Assembly: GCF_014596445.1 (NCBI RefSeq) | Contig: NZ_MECL01000115.1 | Coordinates: 31,674 to 95,673 of the forward strand | Direction: 5' to 3' | From: Streptomyces sp. CBMA29 | Lineage (GTDB): Bacteria; Actinomycetota; Actinomycetes; Streptomycetales; Streptomycetaceae | DNA: 64,000 bases | Shown here: one piece after another, positions 1 to 9,166 of the stretch | Position numbering within the stretch: the stretch's first letter is position 1 | Layout of the letters: each line of letters opens with the position of its first letter | Notes under the pieces: generated by a model | The model's database searches: none | Seen by the model: the letters and a program-made list of their open reading frames with translations, nothing else | Told to the model about the DNA's origin: nothing | Translations under genes and position numbers: made by a program

Positions 1-264
1 AACGGGATCGACGCCATGGTGCGCGGCGAGCGCGATCGCCGCTTTCGCCGCCAGATTGGTGGCGTCCAGCGGGATGTTGTCGGTGCCGGGGCCGGACGCG
101 GTGATCGTCAACGTGTCGGCGGGCACTGCTGTCACATGGTCGTACAGGTCGACCGCCAGAAAGACGTTCGCCAGGTCGTGGAAACCGTCGGGGCGGCGAC
201 CGCCGACCGCGAGCTGGACGTTGACCTTTGCGGGCACGCGGACGGTGACGGGTGCGGCGGTCAC
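1..264 (-). CDS. ispE: IspE, 4-diphosphocytidyl-2-C-methyl-D-erythritol kinase (N-terminal part)
   Basis: Partial gene running off the left edge; only the first 88 codons are present. IspE phosphorylates CDP-methylerythritol at the 2-hydroxyl in the non-mevalonate isoprenoid pathway. The N-terminus shows the family pattern PAKVNVQLAVGGRRPDGFHD, which corresponds to the conserved PAKINL...DGYH segment. The GTG start at 264 follows a GGGAG site with good spacing. It is the last visible gene of the leftward tatD-rpf-rsmA-ispE group, an order also known from mycobacteria. The GHMP-kinase glycine-rich loop lies outside the window. Confidence 0.9.
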   Translation of the reverse strand, partial: MTAAPVTVRVPAKVNVQLAVGGRRPDGFHDLANVFLAVDLYDHVTAVPADTLTITASGPGTDNIPLDATNLAAKAAIALAAHHGVDPV

Positions 265-392
265 TGCTGGCTCCCTTGCGAGGGTGGTGCGTACGGAGCG
301 TGGTCCACCGGGCGCGGCGGATTCACGGGGTGCTGAGGGATTCTCGGAATGCTGAGGATCACGGGCGGCGGCGGGTTTACGGTGCGGCGGCG

Positions 393-1256
393 TCAGACCG
401 CGGGCTTGTGCTCGGCGACGGCGGCGAATTCCTCCACCGTCAGTTCCTCGCCCCTGGCCTGCGGGGAGACCCCGGCGGCCACCAGCGCGGCCTCGGCGGC
501 CGGGGCCGAGCCCGCCCAGCCGGACAGCGCGGCGCGCAGCGTCTTGCGGCGCTGAGCGAAGGCCGCGTCCACGGCGGCGAAGACCTCTTCGCGGGTGGCG
601 GTGGTCTTCGGCGGGTCACGCCGGGTCAGCGAGACGAGACCGGAGTCGACGTTGGGCGCGGGCCAGAACACATTGCGGCCGATGGAACCGGCGCGCTTGA
701 CCTCCGCGTACCAGTTGGCCTTCACCGACGGCACTCCGTACACCTTGTTGCCCGGCCCGGCGGCCAGCCGGTCGGCGACCTCGGCCTGGACCATCACCAA
801 GGTGCGCTCGATGCTCGGGAAGGCGGCGAGCATGTGCAGCAGGACGGGCACCGCCACGTTGTACGGCAGATTCGCCACCAGGGCGGTGGGCGGCGGCCCC
901 GGCAGTTCCGTCACCCGCATCGCGTCACTGTGCACCAGAGCGAAACGGTCCGCCCGGTCCGGCATGCGCGCGGCGACCGTCGCGGGCAGGGCCGCGGCCA
1001 GCACGTCGTCGATCTCGATCGCGGTGACCCGGTCGGCGGCCTCCAGCAGCGCGAGGGTGAGCGAGCCGAGTCCGGGACCGACCTCGACGACCGCGTCCTC
1101 GGGCCGCACCCCGGCGGTCCTGACGATCCGCCGCACCGTGTTCGCGTCGATGACGAAATTCTGCCCGCGCTGCTTGGTGGGGCGCACCCCCAGCGCCGCG
1201 GCCAGTTCACGGATGTCGGCCGGTCCGAGGAGGGCGTCGGGATCTGTCGTACTCAC
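393..1256 (-). CDS. rsmA: RsmA (KsgA), 16S rRNA dimethyladenosine transferase
   Basis: 287 residues, the normal family length. RsmA uses S-adenosylmethionine to dimethylate two adjacent adenosines in the 3'-terminal helix of 16S rRNA during 30S maturation. The SAM-binding motif VVEVGPGLGSL is near residue 58 and the catalytic NLPYN motif follows about 80 residues later. The GTG start at 1256 gives the usual short N-terminus before the RGQNFV block typical of the family. It lies between an Rpf gene and ispE on the same strand, with short gaps, so co-transcription is likely. Confidence 0.93.
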   Translation of the reverse strand: MSTTDPDALLGPADIRELAAALGVRPTKQRGQNFVIDANTVRRIVRTAGVRPEDAVVEVGPGLGSLTLALLEAADRVTAIEIDDVLAAALPATVAARMPDRADRFALVHSDAMRVTELPGPPPTALVANLPYNVAVPVLLHMLAAFPSIERTLVMVQAEVADRLAAGPGNKVYGVPSVKANWYAEVKRAGSIGRNVFWPAPNVDSGLVSLTRRDPPKTTATREEVFAAVDAAFAQRRKTLRAALSGWAGSAPAAEAALVAAGVSPQARGEELTVEEFAAVAEHKPAV

Positions 1257-1314
1257 ACCCGCAAGAGTACGGGGCGGCCGGAGCCGCCCTCGCGGGCCGC
1301 ACGCCGGGCACGCC

Positions 1315-2460
1315 CTAGCCGCCCAGGTGCCGCCCGCAGACCGGCCAGGGGGCGGCGCCGCGCTGGACGTACAGCTTCTTGGCCCGGTAGGTCTGCTCGG
1401 CGGCGGGGGCGTCCTGGGGGCGGCCCTGGCCGCCGATGCTGTGCCAGGTGTGGACGTCGAACTGGTAGAGCCCGCCATAGGTGCCGGTCGCGTCCACCGC
1501 GTCGGGTCTGCCGCCCGCCTCGCACTGCGCGAGGCCGCCCCAATTGAGGCCGTCGGCGCCCGCGACAGTGGTGGGCATCGGTTTGGTGCCGACGCGTACG
1601 ACCTCGGTGACCGGTTCGCGCGCGGTCACCGACTCCACGACGCGCGGGCGCTCCCGGACGCCGTTGACGGTGCGGTAGGCGTACGTGACGCGGCGGACGC
1701 CGTCGCGGCCCGGTCGGTCCACGGCCTCGGTGCCTTGCGCGAGCGTCGCGTCGGTGTGCCTGCGGGTGCGGAAGGGGATCGGTTCTTCGCGGGCCTCCCG
1801 GTGACCGGAGATCCGCAGCACCGAGACGGTCTGGCCGTCGCGGGGGAAGCTGTCGGCGTCCACGGAGGTGGCGTCCTGGCCGCCGAGGGTGACGCCCGCG
1901 TCCGCGACGGCCTGCCGGACGGTGGCGGCGTTGGTGCGCACGGTGTGCTCGCGGCCGTCGGCCAGGACGGTGACCGTACGTTCCGTGCGCACGTCGAGGA
2001 AGAGGCCGTGGCGCCCGATGGACGCGTCGCGGGAGGCGTTGAGATACGCGCCCTCGGCCCGTACGCCGAGCTGCCGCAGCGCTTCCGCGACGGTCTTGCC
2101 GGTCGTCCACACCCGCTGGTGACGGCCGTCCACGGTGAGCGTCAGCGGACGGCCGTAGCGGACCACCACGTCGTCGCCGTCGTGCAGCGCCTCGCCCGGC
2201 GCCGGGGCCACGATGTCGTGGTCGCCCACCGCGACGCCCTGCTCGTGCAGCACGTCGGCCACGTCGTCGGCGAAGGTGTGCAGCGTGCGCGGCTGGCCGT
2301 CCACGGTCAGCCGTACCGCCTTGTCGGCCAGCACATACGCGCCGGTGCCGCCCGCCAGGACCGCCATCACCAGCGCCCGCGGCACGATCGCGCGGCCGGT
2401 CTGCCGGACGGTGGCCGCCGGACGGGCGGCGGCTCGGTGTGTGCCCTGCGTATTGCTCAC
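1315..2460 (-). CDS. rpfB: Resuscitation-promoting factor, DUF348-G5-transglycosylase type
   Basis: 381 residues. Rpf proteins cleave peptidoglycan glycan strands and help dormant or germinating cells resume growth. An N-terminal membrane/signal segment (about residues 25-45) is followed by three DUF348 modules (segments such as LTVDG and VTVLADG), a G5-like domain around residues 215-290 and a C-terminal lysozyme-like domain. The putative catalytic Glu is in LAQCEAGGRP, and the domain shows the typical GGLYQFDVHTW. The GTG at 2460 was chosen because GGAG lies 9 bases upstream; another in-frame GTG is at 2475. The domain order matches the mycobacterial RpfB type rather than the short LysM type. 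Confidence 0.88.
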   Translation of the reverse strand: MSNTQGTHRAAARPAATVRQTGRAIVPRALVMAVLAGGTGAYVLADKAVRLTVDGQPRTLHTFADDVADVLHEQGVAVGDHDIVAPAPGEALHDGDDVVVRYGRPLTLTVDGRHQRVWTTGKTVAEALRQLGVRAEGAYLNASRDASIGRHGLFLDVRTERTVTVLADGREHTVRTNAATVRQAVADAGVTLGGQDATSVDADSFPRDGQTVSVLRISGHREAREEPIPFRTRRHTDATLAQGTEAVDRPGRDGVRRVTYAYRTVNGVRERPRVVESVTAREPVTEVVRVGTKPMPTTVAGADGLNWGGLAQCEAGGRPDAVDATGTYGGLYQFDVHTWHSIGGQGRPQDAPAAEQTYRAKKLYVQRGAAPWPVCGRHLGG

Positions 2461-2483
2461 GACGGCTCGCTCCACGACTGCGG

Positions 2484-2502
2484 GGTTCCGGTGCGGGGAA
2501 CC
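2484..2502 (-). promoter_or_regulatory. Hairpin in the rpf leader
   Basis: GGTTCC and GGAACC form a perfect 6-bp inverted repeat with a 7-base loop, just upstream of the rpf ribosome-binding site in the 146-base tatD-rpf gap. It could affect translation or read-through of the rpf-rsmA-ispE transcript. No known riboswitch consensus was recognised here. Confidence 0.35.
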
Positions 2503-2606
2503 GGGAACGTAGCCGACTTACCGCCGCCGGCCAAGCGCTCGCCGTCGCGTGGCGTCGTCACATCCGGTCGCGCGAAGTCACCTGTCCGGGTGAGCGCGTG
2601 GAAACG

Positions 2607-3494
2607 TCAGTAGGCGAACGCCCTGGCGGTGTTGGCCGCGACGGCCGTCGCGAGGGTGTCCTCGTCGATCCCGCGGGCCGCCGCCATCGCGCGCAGCGTG
2701 ACCGGAATGAGGTATGGCGCATTCGACCGTCCTCGGTACGGCACCGGGGTGAGGAAGGGCGCGTCGGTCTCCACCAGGAGCCGGTCGAGCGGGGCGACGG
2801 CCACCGCGTCGCGCAGATTCTGCGCCGACTTGTAGGTAACGGTGCCGGCGAAGGAGAGGTAAAACCCTTGCGCCGCGCAGACTTCAGCCATCTCGGCGTC
2901 GCCGGAGTAGCAATGGAAGACGACGGTGTCGGGAGCGCCCTCCTCATCGAGGATGCGCAGGACGTCGGCGTGCGCCTCGCGGTCGTGGATGACCAGCGCC
3001 TTGCCGTGCCGCTTGGCGATGTCGATATGGCGACGGAACGAGTGCTGTTGGGCGGCGACGCCGTCGGGCCCGGTGCGGAAGTAGTCCAGGCCGGTCTCGC
3101 CGACACCGCGCACCTGAGGAAGGGCGGCGAGCGCGTCGATCTCGTCGATCTCCCGGTCGAGCCCTTCGATGCCGCGCGGCGCCTGCGCGCCCCCGTAGGA
3201 GCCCTCGGGCGCTCCGTGGACGATGCGGGGCGCCTCGTTCGGGTGCAGGGCCACGGTGGCCCAGATCGCGTCGTGGGCGGCGGCCGTCTTCGCCGCCCAG
3301 CGGGAACCCGCGAGATCGCACCCCACCTGGATGAGGGTGTCGACGCCGACCGCGGCGGCCTGGGCGAGGGCCTGGGGAACCGTGCCCGGCTGCATGTCGA
3401 GGTGGGTGTGGGAATCGGCGACCGCCACCCGCAGCGGCTCGGGCGCCGGCGGGGCGGACTTCTTGTCGTCGGCCGTGGCCTTCTTGTCGGGCAT
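2607..3494 (-). CDS. tatD: TatD-family metal-dependent DNase
   Basis: 295 residues with the complete amidohydrolase-type metal site: DSHTHLD near residue 28, GETGLDYF near 125, HDREA, HCYSG and the terminal ETDAPFL. TatD enzymes are Mg-dependent 3'-5' exonucleases or deoxyribonucleases. Residues 1-20 form a charged, Lys-rich extension ahead of the barrel. The gene is first in the leftward tatD-rpf-rsmA-ispE series. The ATG at 3494 is used because it is the first in-frame start; a later start cannot be excluded. Confidence 0.9.
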   Translation of the reverse strand: MPDKKATADDKKSAPPAPEPLRVAVADSHTHLDMQPGTVPQALAQAAAVGVDTLIQVGCDLAGSRWAAKTAAAHDAIWATVALHPNEAPRIVHGAPEGSYGGAQAPRGIEGLDREIDEIDALAALPQVRGVGETGLDYFRTGPDGVAAQQHSFRRHIDIAKRHGKALVIHDREAHADVLRILDEEGAPDTVVFHCYSGDAEMAEVCAAQGFYLSFAGTVTYKSAQNLRDAVAVAPLDRLLVETDAPFLTPVPYRGRSNAPYLIPVTLRAMAAARGIDEDTLATAVAANTARAFAY

Positions 3495-3529
3495 GGCCCC
3501 GATCCTAGGGACGCGGGGCCGTCGTCCTG

Positions 3530-4099
3530 TCAGGCGGTGTCGGCTCCCCCGGACCGCTCATCGGACTGGAGGCCGGGCTGCCCGCCGCGCCGCCCGCCAT
3601 GCTTACCGCGCTCCCCGTGCTGCTTGCGGTGCAGGAAGTGCAGGACCGACCAGTGGTGCTCGCGGCGCACACCGCGGTCGCCCCGCGGGTGTGCCCATAC
3701 GGAGGCGACGCCGGAGACCTGTCCCGAGCGCATGATGCGTACGTGCGTACCGCCGCAGTTCAGGCACGCCGGGCGGGTGAGCGGGGACGGCACCCTCGCG
3801 CCGTCCGCGAGGTAGACGACGAAGGCGTGGCCGGACACGTCCACATGGTGCTCGATCTCGTACGCCTGCTCCCAGCCGTGGCCGCAGTTCAGGCAGGCGA
3901 AGGCGTACGCCTCCGCCGCGTTCTGGCCTGACCCCTCGCGCCCGGCGGCCGGGCGGTCGGGCGCGGGGGCGGTGACGGTCGCTGTGACGGGCACGGGTAC
4001 GGGTACGGGTACGGGTACGGGTACGGGTACGGGTACGGCGGGCGTAGCCGGTGCGGCGGCGGCGACGGGACGGGGATCGCTTCCGATGGTCTCGCTCAT
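3530..4099 (-). CDS. Conserved zinc-ribbon protein with Pro-Val repeat linker
   Basis: 189 residues, function unknown. The ATG at 4099 has an excellent AGGAG site. The N-terminal third is low-complexity Ala/Pro and contains a run of Pro-Val dipeptides encoded by a tandem hexanucleotide. The C-terminal half has two Cys pairs (CLNCGHGWE and CLNCGGTHV) about 50 residues apart, which suggests a zinc-binding fold, and a basic His/Arg-rich tail. It could bind nucleic acid, but that is inference. It is transcribed in the same direction as tatD but separated from it. Confidence 0.75.
   Translation of the reverse strand: MSETIGSDPRPVAAAAPATPAVPVPVPVPVPVPVPVPVTATVTAPAPDRPAAGREGSGQNAAEAYAFACLNCGHGWEQAYEIEHHVDVSGHAFVVYLADGARVPSPLTRPACLNCGGTHVRIMRSGQVSGVASVWAHPRGDRGVRREHHWSVLHFLHRKQHGERGKHGGRRGGQPGLQSDERSGGADTA
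3995..4036. repeat. Seven tandem GGGTAC hexamers
   Basis: Seven perfect copies of GGGTAC lie inside the zinc-ribbon gene and encode its Pro-Val run on the minus strand. A 6-bp unit keeps the reading frame, so copy-number change would only alter linker length. Confidence 0.9.
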
Positions 4100-4322
4100 G
4101 GCAGCTCCTGCGTGCCCTCCGGACAAGGTGTCCGGAGCGGGACTTTGCACCTACCAGCGAACGCCCGTTTTGCCCGCTCCGCAGGAGATGCGCCGGACTC
4201 TTGAGCCAGATTTGGGCCCGTATGTGGCAGATGACGGATATTGCTTTGCCATGCATACGGTTTAGGTTCATACGGTGTCAAAAGGGCGGCCTATCGGGAT
4301 TGCGTGCCCAGCCGTCAGGGCA

Positions 4323-5198
4323 TCAGGCGCCCGGGGGCAGTTCACCGGTCCGCTTGGCGGCGACGACGGCGTCGAAGACCTCCCGCTTGGGCAGGCCCGC
4401 CTCCGCGGCGACCGCCGCGATGGCCTCCTTGCGCCGCTCGCCCGCCTCTTCCCTGGCCGCCACCCGGCGGACGAGTTCGGCCGGGTCGAGGTCGGCGGGG
4501 CCGGGCTCGGGCGCGCCTTCCACCACGACGGTGATCTCGCCGCGCACCCCCTCCGCCGCCCACAGCGCGAGCGCCTTCAGCGGCCCGCGCTTGACCTCCT
4601 CGTACGTCTTGGTCAGCTCCCGGCAGACCGCGGCCCTGCGCTCCTCGCCGAACGCCTGCGCCATCGCCGCCAAGGTGTCGTCGATCCGGTGCGGCGCCTC
4701 GAAATACACCAGGGTGCGGCGATCGGCGGCGACCTCGCGCAGCCGCGACAGCCGTTCGCCCGCCTTGCGCGGCAGGAAGCCCTCGAAACAGAAACGGTCC
4801 ACCGGCAGCCCGGAGACCGCCAGCGCGGTCAGTACGGCCGACGGACCCGGCACCGCGGTCACCTTGATGTCGCGCTCGACGGCCGCCGCCACCAGCCGGT
4901 AGCCGGGGTCGGACACCGACGGCATCCCCGCGTCCGTCACCAGCACGACCCGCGCGCCGCCCTCCAGCGCCTCGACCAGTTCCGGGGTGCGCCCGCTCTC
5001 GTTGCCCTCGAAGTACGAGACGACCCTGGCCGTCGGGTGCACGTCCAGCGCGTGCGTCAGACGGCGGAAGCGGCGGGTGTCCTCCGCGGCGATCACATCG
5101 GCGGCGAGCAGTTCCGCGCTGAGGCGGGGCGGGGCGTCGGCGGGGTCGCCGATGGGGGTTCCGGCCAGAACGAGGACGCCGACGGCTGAGGTGGTCAC
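4323..5198 (-). CDS. rsmI: RsmI, 16S rRNA 2'-O-methyltransferase (C1402)
   Basis: 291 residues, a tetrapyrrole-methylase fold protein. RsmI methylates the ribose of C1402 in the decoding centre of 16S rRNA. The N-terminus has the family TPIGDPADAP segment and AEDTRRFRRL near residue 40; VTDAGMPSVSDPG near residue 100 and the PGPSA segment after it are also diagnostic. The GTG at 5198 is the only sensible start before the first beta strand. It is divergent from the mannosyltransferase gene at 5548, a neighbourhood common in streptomycetes. Confidence 0.93.
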   Translation of the reverse strand: MTTSAVGVLVLAGTPIGDPADAPPRLSAELLAADVIAAEDTRRFRRLTHALDVHPTARVVSYFEGNESGRTPELVEALEGGARVVLVTDAGMPSVSDPGYRLVAAAVERDIKVTAVPGPSAVLTALAVSGLPVDRFCFEGFLPRKAGERLSRLREVAADRRTLVYFEAPHRIDDTLAAMAQAFGEERRAAVCRELTKTYEEVKRGPLKALALWAAEGVRGEITVVVEGAPEPGPADLDPAELVRRVAAREEAGERRKEAIAAVAAEAGLPKREVFDAVVAAKRTGELPPGA

Positions 5199-5547
5199 GC
5201 CCCCAGCCTCCCACCTGCCCGCCGTATCCCCTCAATCGCGCCCAGCGCCCCGCGCCCCGTGCCCCGCTTCCCCGCCCCCCGCCCCCCGCTCCCCGCTCCC
5301 CGGCGCCGGCCGTACGGCGCGTGACCAGGATCACGCCGGAGCCCTTCGCCTGCCCTGCGGCCCCGCACGAACGGGCGCGGCCCCGGTCCCGCCCGCCCCA
5401 CCGCCCGCCCCACCGCCCGCCCCACGGCTCGGAAACCGCCCGGATACGGTCCGCGCACCCCCTGGTTACCGGCCGGGATTGCGGACAAACCCGGGCGGTG
5501 AGCCCGGACCTCATCGCTTTCTCAGGGGGTTTCCCTACGATGGGCCG
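5199..5547. other. Intergenic region with C-rich low complexity
   Basis: 349 bases between the divergent rsmI and mannosyltransferase genes. It holds long C-rich runs and three tandem CCGCCCGCCCCA-like units near 5390-5425. Promoters for both genes must lie here, but no convincing -35/-10 pair was identified. Confidence 0.6.
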
Positions 5548-7272
5548 GTGACAAGTGAGACCGCGACGCAGGACCGGGCCGACGAGGGCTTTCGGGTGGA
5601 GGCGGAGTCGAGCGCGTGGGCGCGACGACTGCGCCGGTTCGGCTATGCGGAACGGACTCGGACCGACACCCGCGACCGCCTCGTACCGCCGTTCCCCGAA
5701 CCGGGCACCCGGATGTGGGAGGCGCTCGGCCTCGGCCCCGTCGCGGCGCACCGGGTGGCGAAGTGGAGCGGCTGGCTCGGCCCGCTGCTGGTCGCCGTCT
5801 TCGCCGGGGCGATCCGCTTCTGGCACCTGGGCAACCCGCGTGACGTCGTCTTCGACGAGACGTACTACGCCAAGGACGCCTGGTCGCTGCTGAAGTTCGG
5901 CTACGAGGGCACCTGGACCGACGGCAAGGTCTCCAACCCGCAGATCCTGGCCCACCCCCAGGTGATCCCGCTCTCCGACGCGCCCGGCTATGTCGTGCAC
6001 CCGCCGATGGGCAAGTGGGTGATCGCGGTCGGCGAGTGGATGTTCGGGCTCAACCCCTTCGGCTGGCGCTTCATGATGGCGCTGATCGGCACCCTGTCCG
6101 TCCTGATGCTGTGCCGGATAGGGCGACGCCTGTTCCGCTCCACGGCGCTCGGCTGCGTGGCGGGCACCCTGCTCGCGGTCGACGGACTGCACTTCGTGAT
6201 GAGCCGGATCGCGCTGCTCGACCTCGTCATCTCCTTCTTCGCGCTCGCCGCGTTCGGCTGTCTGCTGATCGACCGCGACTGGTCGCGGGCCCGCCTCGCG
6301 CGCGCCCTGCCCGTCGACGAGAACGGTTACGCGGGACCCGACCGGCAGGTCGGCGACCGGGCGGGCATGGGCTGGCGGCCCTGGCGGATCGCCGCCGCCG
6401 TCTGCCTCGGCCTGGCCTGCGCCAGCAAGTGGAACGGCCTGTATTTCCTGGCCGTATTCGGCATCATGACCGTCGTCTGGGACATCGGCTCACGCCGCCT
6501 GGCGGGCGCCCGCCGCCCGTACCTCGCCGTCCTGCGCAAGGACCTGGGCTGGGCCGCGCTGACGATCCTGCCGGTCGCCCTGGTGACGTATCTGCTCTCC
6601 TGGTCCGGCTGGTTCCTGTCCGACAACGCCTACGGACGGCACTGGGCGGACGCCCGCGGCGGCACCTGGTCGTGGATCCCGGCCCCCCTTCGCAGCCTGT
6701 GGCACTACGAGGTGCAGGTCTACGACTTCAACGTCAATCTCCAGACCCCGCACCCCTACCAGTCCAACCCCTGGAGCTGGCTCGTACTCGGCCGCCCGGT
6801 CTCGTACTTCTTCCAATCCCCCAAGAACGGCGAGGACGGCTGTCACGCCGCCGCCGGCTGCTCCCGCGAGATCATCGCACTGGGCACGCCCCTGCTGTGG
6901 TGGTCCGCCTGCTTCGCCCTCATCTACCTCGTCTACCGCTGGGCGATGCGCCGCGACTGGCGCGCGGGCGCCATTTTGTGCGCGGCGGGCGCCGGTTACC
7001 TCCCCTGGTTCCTCTACCAGGACCGTACGATCTTCTTCTTCTACGCCGTCGCCTTCGTGCCCTACCTCTGCCTCGCGGTCGCCATGATGATCGGCGCCTT
7101 CCTCGGCCCACCGAGCGCGAGTGAGGGCAGACGTATGTGGGGCGCGGTCGGCGCGGGCACCCTTGTCCTACTGATCATCTGGAATTTCATCTACTTCTTC
7201 CCGATCTATACCGGTATGACGATTCCGTACAGCAGTTGGCAGGCCAGGATGTGGTTCGACTCCTGGGTCTGA
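5548..7272 (+). CDS. pmt: Protein O-mannosyltransferase (PMT family)
   Basis: 574 residues, polytopic GT-C membrane glycosyltransferase. It transfers mannose from polyprenyl-phosphate-mannose to Ser/Thr of proteins exported by Sec, as described for actinobacterial Pmt. The first extracytoplasmic loop has the required acidic pair in VVFDETYYAKDAWS (about residue 105), and the family motif HPPMGKW follows. About ten hydrophobic segments are visible. The GTG start at 5548 follows a weak site, but upstream in-frame sequence is low complexity. It is divergent from rsmI. Confidence 0.92.
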   Translation: MTSETATQDRADEGFRVEAESSAWARRLRRFGYAERTRTDTRDRLVPPFPEPGTRMWEALGLGPVAAHRVAKWSGWLGPLLVAVFAGAIRFWHLGNPRDVVFDETYYAKDAWSLLKFGYEGTWTDGKVSNPQILAHPQVIPLSDAPGYVVHPPMGKWVIAVGEWMFGLNPFGWRFMMALIGTLSVLMLCRIGRRLFRSTALGCVAGTLLAVDGLHFVMSRIALLDLVISFFALAAFGCLLIDRDWSRARLARALPVDENGYAGPDRQVGDRAGMGWRPWRIAAAVCLGLACASKWNGLYFLAVFGIMTVVWDIGSRRLAGARRPYLAVLRKDLGWAALTILPVALVTYLLSWSGWFLSDNAYGRHWADARGGTWSWIPAPLRSLWHYEVQVYDFNVNLQTPHPYQSNPWSWLVLGRPVSYFFQSPKNGEDGCHAAAGCSREIIALGTPLLWWSACFALIYLVYRWAMRRDWRAGAILCAAGAGYLPWFLYQDRTIFFFYAVAFVPYLCLAVAMMIGAFLGPPSASEGRRMWGAVGAGTLVLLIIWNFIYFFPIYTGMTIPYSSWQARMWFDSWV

Positions 7273-7391
7273 CCGGGGCGTCGGCGCGGCGACGCGGCGA
7301 CGCGGAGCCCGAGGCTTTCCGTACGAACCCGTGCCCGGACTGAGACCTTCCTCCGCGCGGGGGTCCCGTAGGGTGCTACAGCGCGTGTTCA

Positions 7392-7405
7392 TTGAACGCG
7401 TTCAA
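7392..7405. promoter_or_regulatory. 14-bp palindrome upstream of the PBP gene
   Basis: TTGAACGCGTTCAA is a perfect palindrome ending 18 bases before the PBP start codon and just before its ribosome-binding site. Its position suits an operator or a leader element. The cognate regulator is unknown. Confidence 0.5.
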
Positions 7406-7423
7406 AGGGGAGGGGGAGGTCTC

Positions 7424-9064
7424 GTGCCCATGTCACGGGGTGTCAAGTCGGGGATCATCGGCACGGTGGTCGTCGGAATGTTCGCGGTCGCCGGGTACGG
7501 CGCCTACAACATCTACGACTCACTGGACGGCAGCGGCGGCGGTGGCGGCAAGTCCGCACAGACCAAGCCGACGGCGGTCGACACCGCGCCGCCGAGCGCC
7601 GCCGAAGTCACCAGCACCGGGGACGACTTCCTGACCGCGTGGTCGTCGGGTGACATCACGCGGGCGGCGAGCCTGACCGACTCCGTGCGCACGACGACGG
7701 CCGCGCTCACCGCGTACAAGACGCAGGCGCGTGTGACGTCCGTGCAGCTCACCCCCGGCACACCGGCGGCGACGACCACCACGACCATGCCGTTCACGGT
7801 GACGGCGCAGGTCACGTATGACGGCGTCACCACACCCTGGAGCTACCGCTCGTCGCTGACCGTCGTACGCGGCGCGAGCGGGAAGCCGGTCGTCCAGTGG
7901 AAGCCGTCCGTGATCAGCCCGGAACTCGGCGACGGCGACCAGCTCGTCACCGGTCGGGCCAAGGTGCCCGAGGTGGATGTCGTGGACCGCAAGGGGCGGG
8001 TGATGGACCCGGCCGACTATCCGTCGCTGAGCCGCATCATCCCCGACCTGCGCACGCGGTACGCGGAGAAGCTGGGCGACGGCACCCCCGGCATCGAGAC
8101 GTACGTCCAGAAGGCGGACGCCTCGGCCGGCAAGACGTTGAACGTGCTCAAGAAGGGCAAGCCCGTACGGCTGGACACCACGCTCGACGCCACGATCCAG
8201 AAGGCGGCCGAGAAGGCGGTAGCGGGCAAGGACAAGTCCGGGGTGACCGCCGTCGACACCACGAACGGCGCCATCCTGGCAGTCGCCTACGGCCCGGCGT
8301 CCGGCACCGACTACGCGTTGCAGGACAAGGCCGCGCCCGGCTCGACGTTCAAGATCGTCACGGCGGCGGCACTGCTCCAGCGCGGTCTGACGCCGTCCTC
8401 GCCCGCGAAGTGCGTCAACGGCGCGAACTACGGCTACGGCAAGGCGTACAAGAACGACGGCGGCATGAACAACCCCGGCGCCTCACTGCAATGGGACTTC
8501 ATGAAGTCCTGCAACACCGGCTTCATCCTCCAGGCGAAGACGCTCGGCGCGACCGGACTCGTGGACACGGCCAAGCAGTTCGGTCTGACACAGGGGTGGA
8601 ACATCGGCACCGTGTCCCAGGACCCGGTGGTGCCGGGCGGTACGGGGGACGAGCTGACCTCGGAGATGATCGGACAGGGCACTCTTCAGATGAGCCCGCT
8701 CATCATGGCGTCCGTCGCCGCGACCGCCAGCACCGGTGACTTCCACCAACCGCGGATCGTCGCCAAGAGCCTCATCAAGGGCCCCATCGCCACCGCCTCC
8801 GGCATCCCGTCGAAGACGACGCAGTATCTGCGGCAGATGATGCGCGCGACCATCACCAGTGGTACGGCCAGCGGTGTGATGAGCGGATTCGGCCCCAACT
8901 CCGGTGCCAAGACCGGCTCCGCCGAGACCGACACCTCCGCGGAGGCCAACGGCTGGTTCACCGCGTACGCGGGCCATGTCGCCGCCGCCGCCGTCGTCCA
9001 CAGCGGCGGTCACGGCAACCAGTCCGCCGGCCCCATCGTGGCGGCCGTGCTGCGCGCCTCCTGA
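7424..9064 (+). CDS. Penicillin-binding transpeptidase with NTF2-like N-terminal domain
   Basis: 546 residues. A single N-terminal membrane anchor (about residues 7-30) is followed by a MecA_N/NTF2-like domain (about 55-165), a dimerisation region, and a C-terminal transpeptidase. The active-site motifs are present: STFK in PGSTFKIVT, SCN in SCNTGF and KTG in GAKTGSAE. It cross-links peptidoglycan on the outer face of the membrane. The GTG at 7424 is preceded by GGGGGAGG; an ATG two codons later is an alternative. A perfect 14-bp palindrome lies upstream. Some non-essential streptomycete PBPs of this type act in sporulation, but that role is inference here. Confidence 0.9.
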   Translation: MPMSRGVKSGIIGTVVVGMFAVAGYGAYNIYDSLDGSGGGGGKSAQTKPTAVDTAPPSAAEVTSTGDDFLTAWSSGDITRAASLTDSVRTTTAALTAYKTQARVTSVQLTPGTPAATTTTTMPFTVTAQVTYDGVTTPWSYRSSLTVVRGASGKPVVQWKPSVISPELGDGDQLVTGRAKVPEVDVVDRKGRVMDPADYPSLSRIIPDLRTRYAEKLGDGTPGIETYVQKADASAGKTLNVLKKGKPVRLDTTLDATIQKAAEKAVAGKDKSGVTAVDTTNGAILAVAYGPASGTDYALQDKAAPGSTFKIVTAAALLQRGLTPSSPAKCVNGANYGYGKAYKNDGGMNNPGASLQWDFMKSCNTGFILQAKTLGATGLVDTAKQFGLTQGWNIGTVSQDPVVPGGTGDELTSEMIGQGTLQMSPLIMASVAATASTGDFHQPRIVAKSLIKGPIATASGIPSKTTQYLRQMMRATITSGTASGVMSGFGPNSGAKTGSAETDTSAEANGWFTAYAGHVAAAAVVHSGGHGNQSAGPIVAAVLRAS

Positions 9065-9166
9065 CCCGCCGATGCCCGCGCCCATACCCCCGTCGAGCCG
9101 CCCGAACCGCCCGAACCATCTGAGCAGTCCGCACCATACGAGCAGCCCCGGCCGCCCGAGCCGCGG

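Noticed and set aside
252..2613. Long rightward open frames over rsmA and rpf
   Set aside because: They are antisense shadows produced by high GC; the leftward frames carry recognisable domains.
3995..4036. CRISPR-like array
   Set aside because: It is a simple hexanucleotide repeat without spacers inside a coding gene. No CRISPR array or cas gene was seen in the window.
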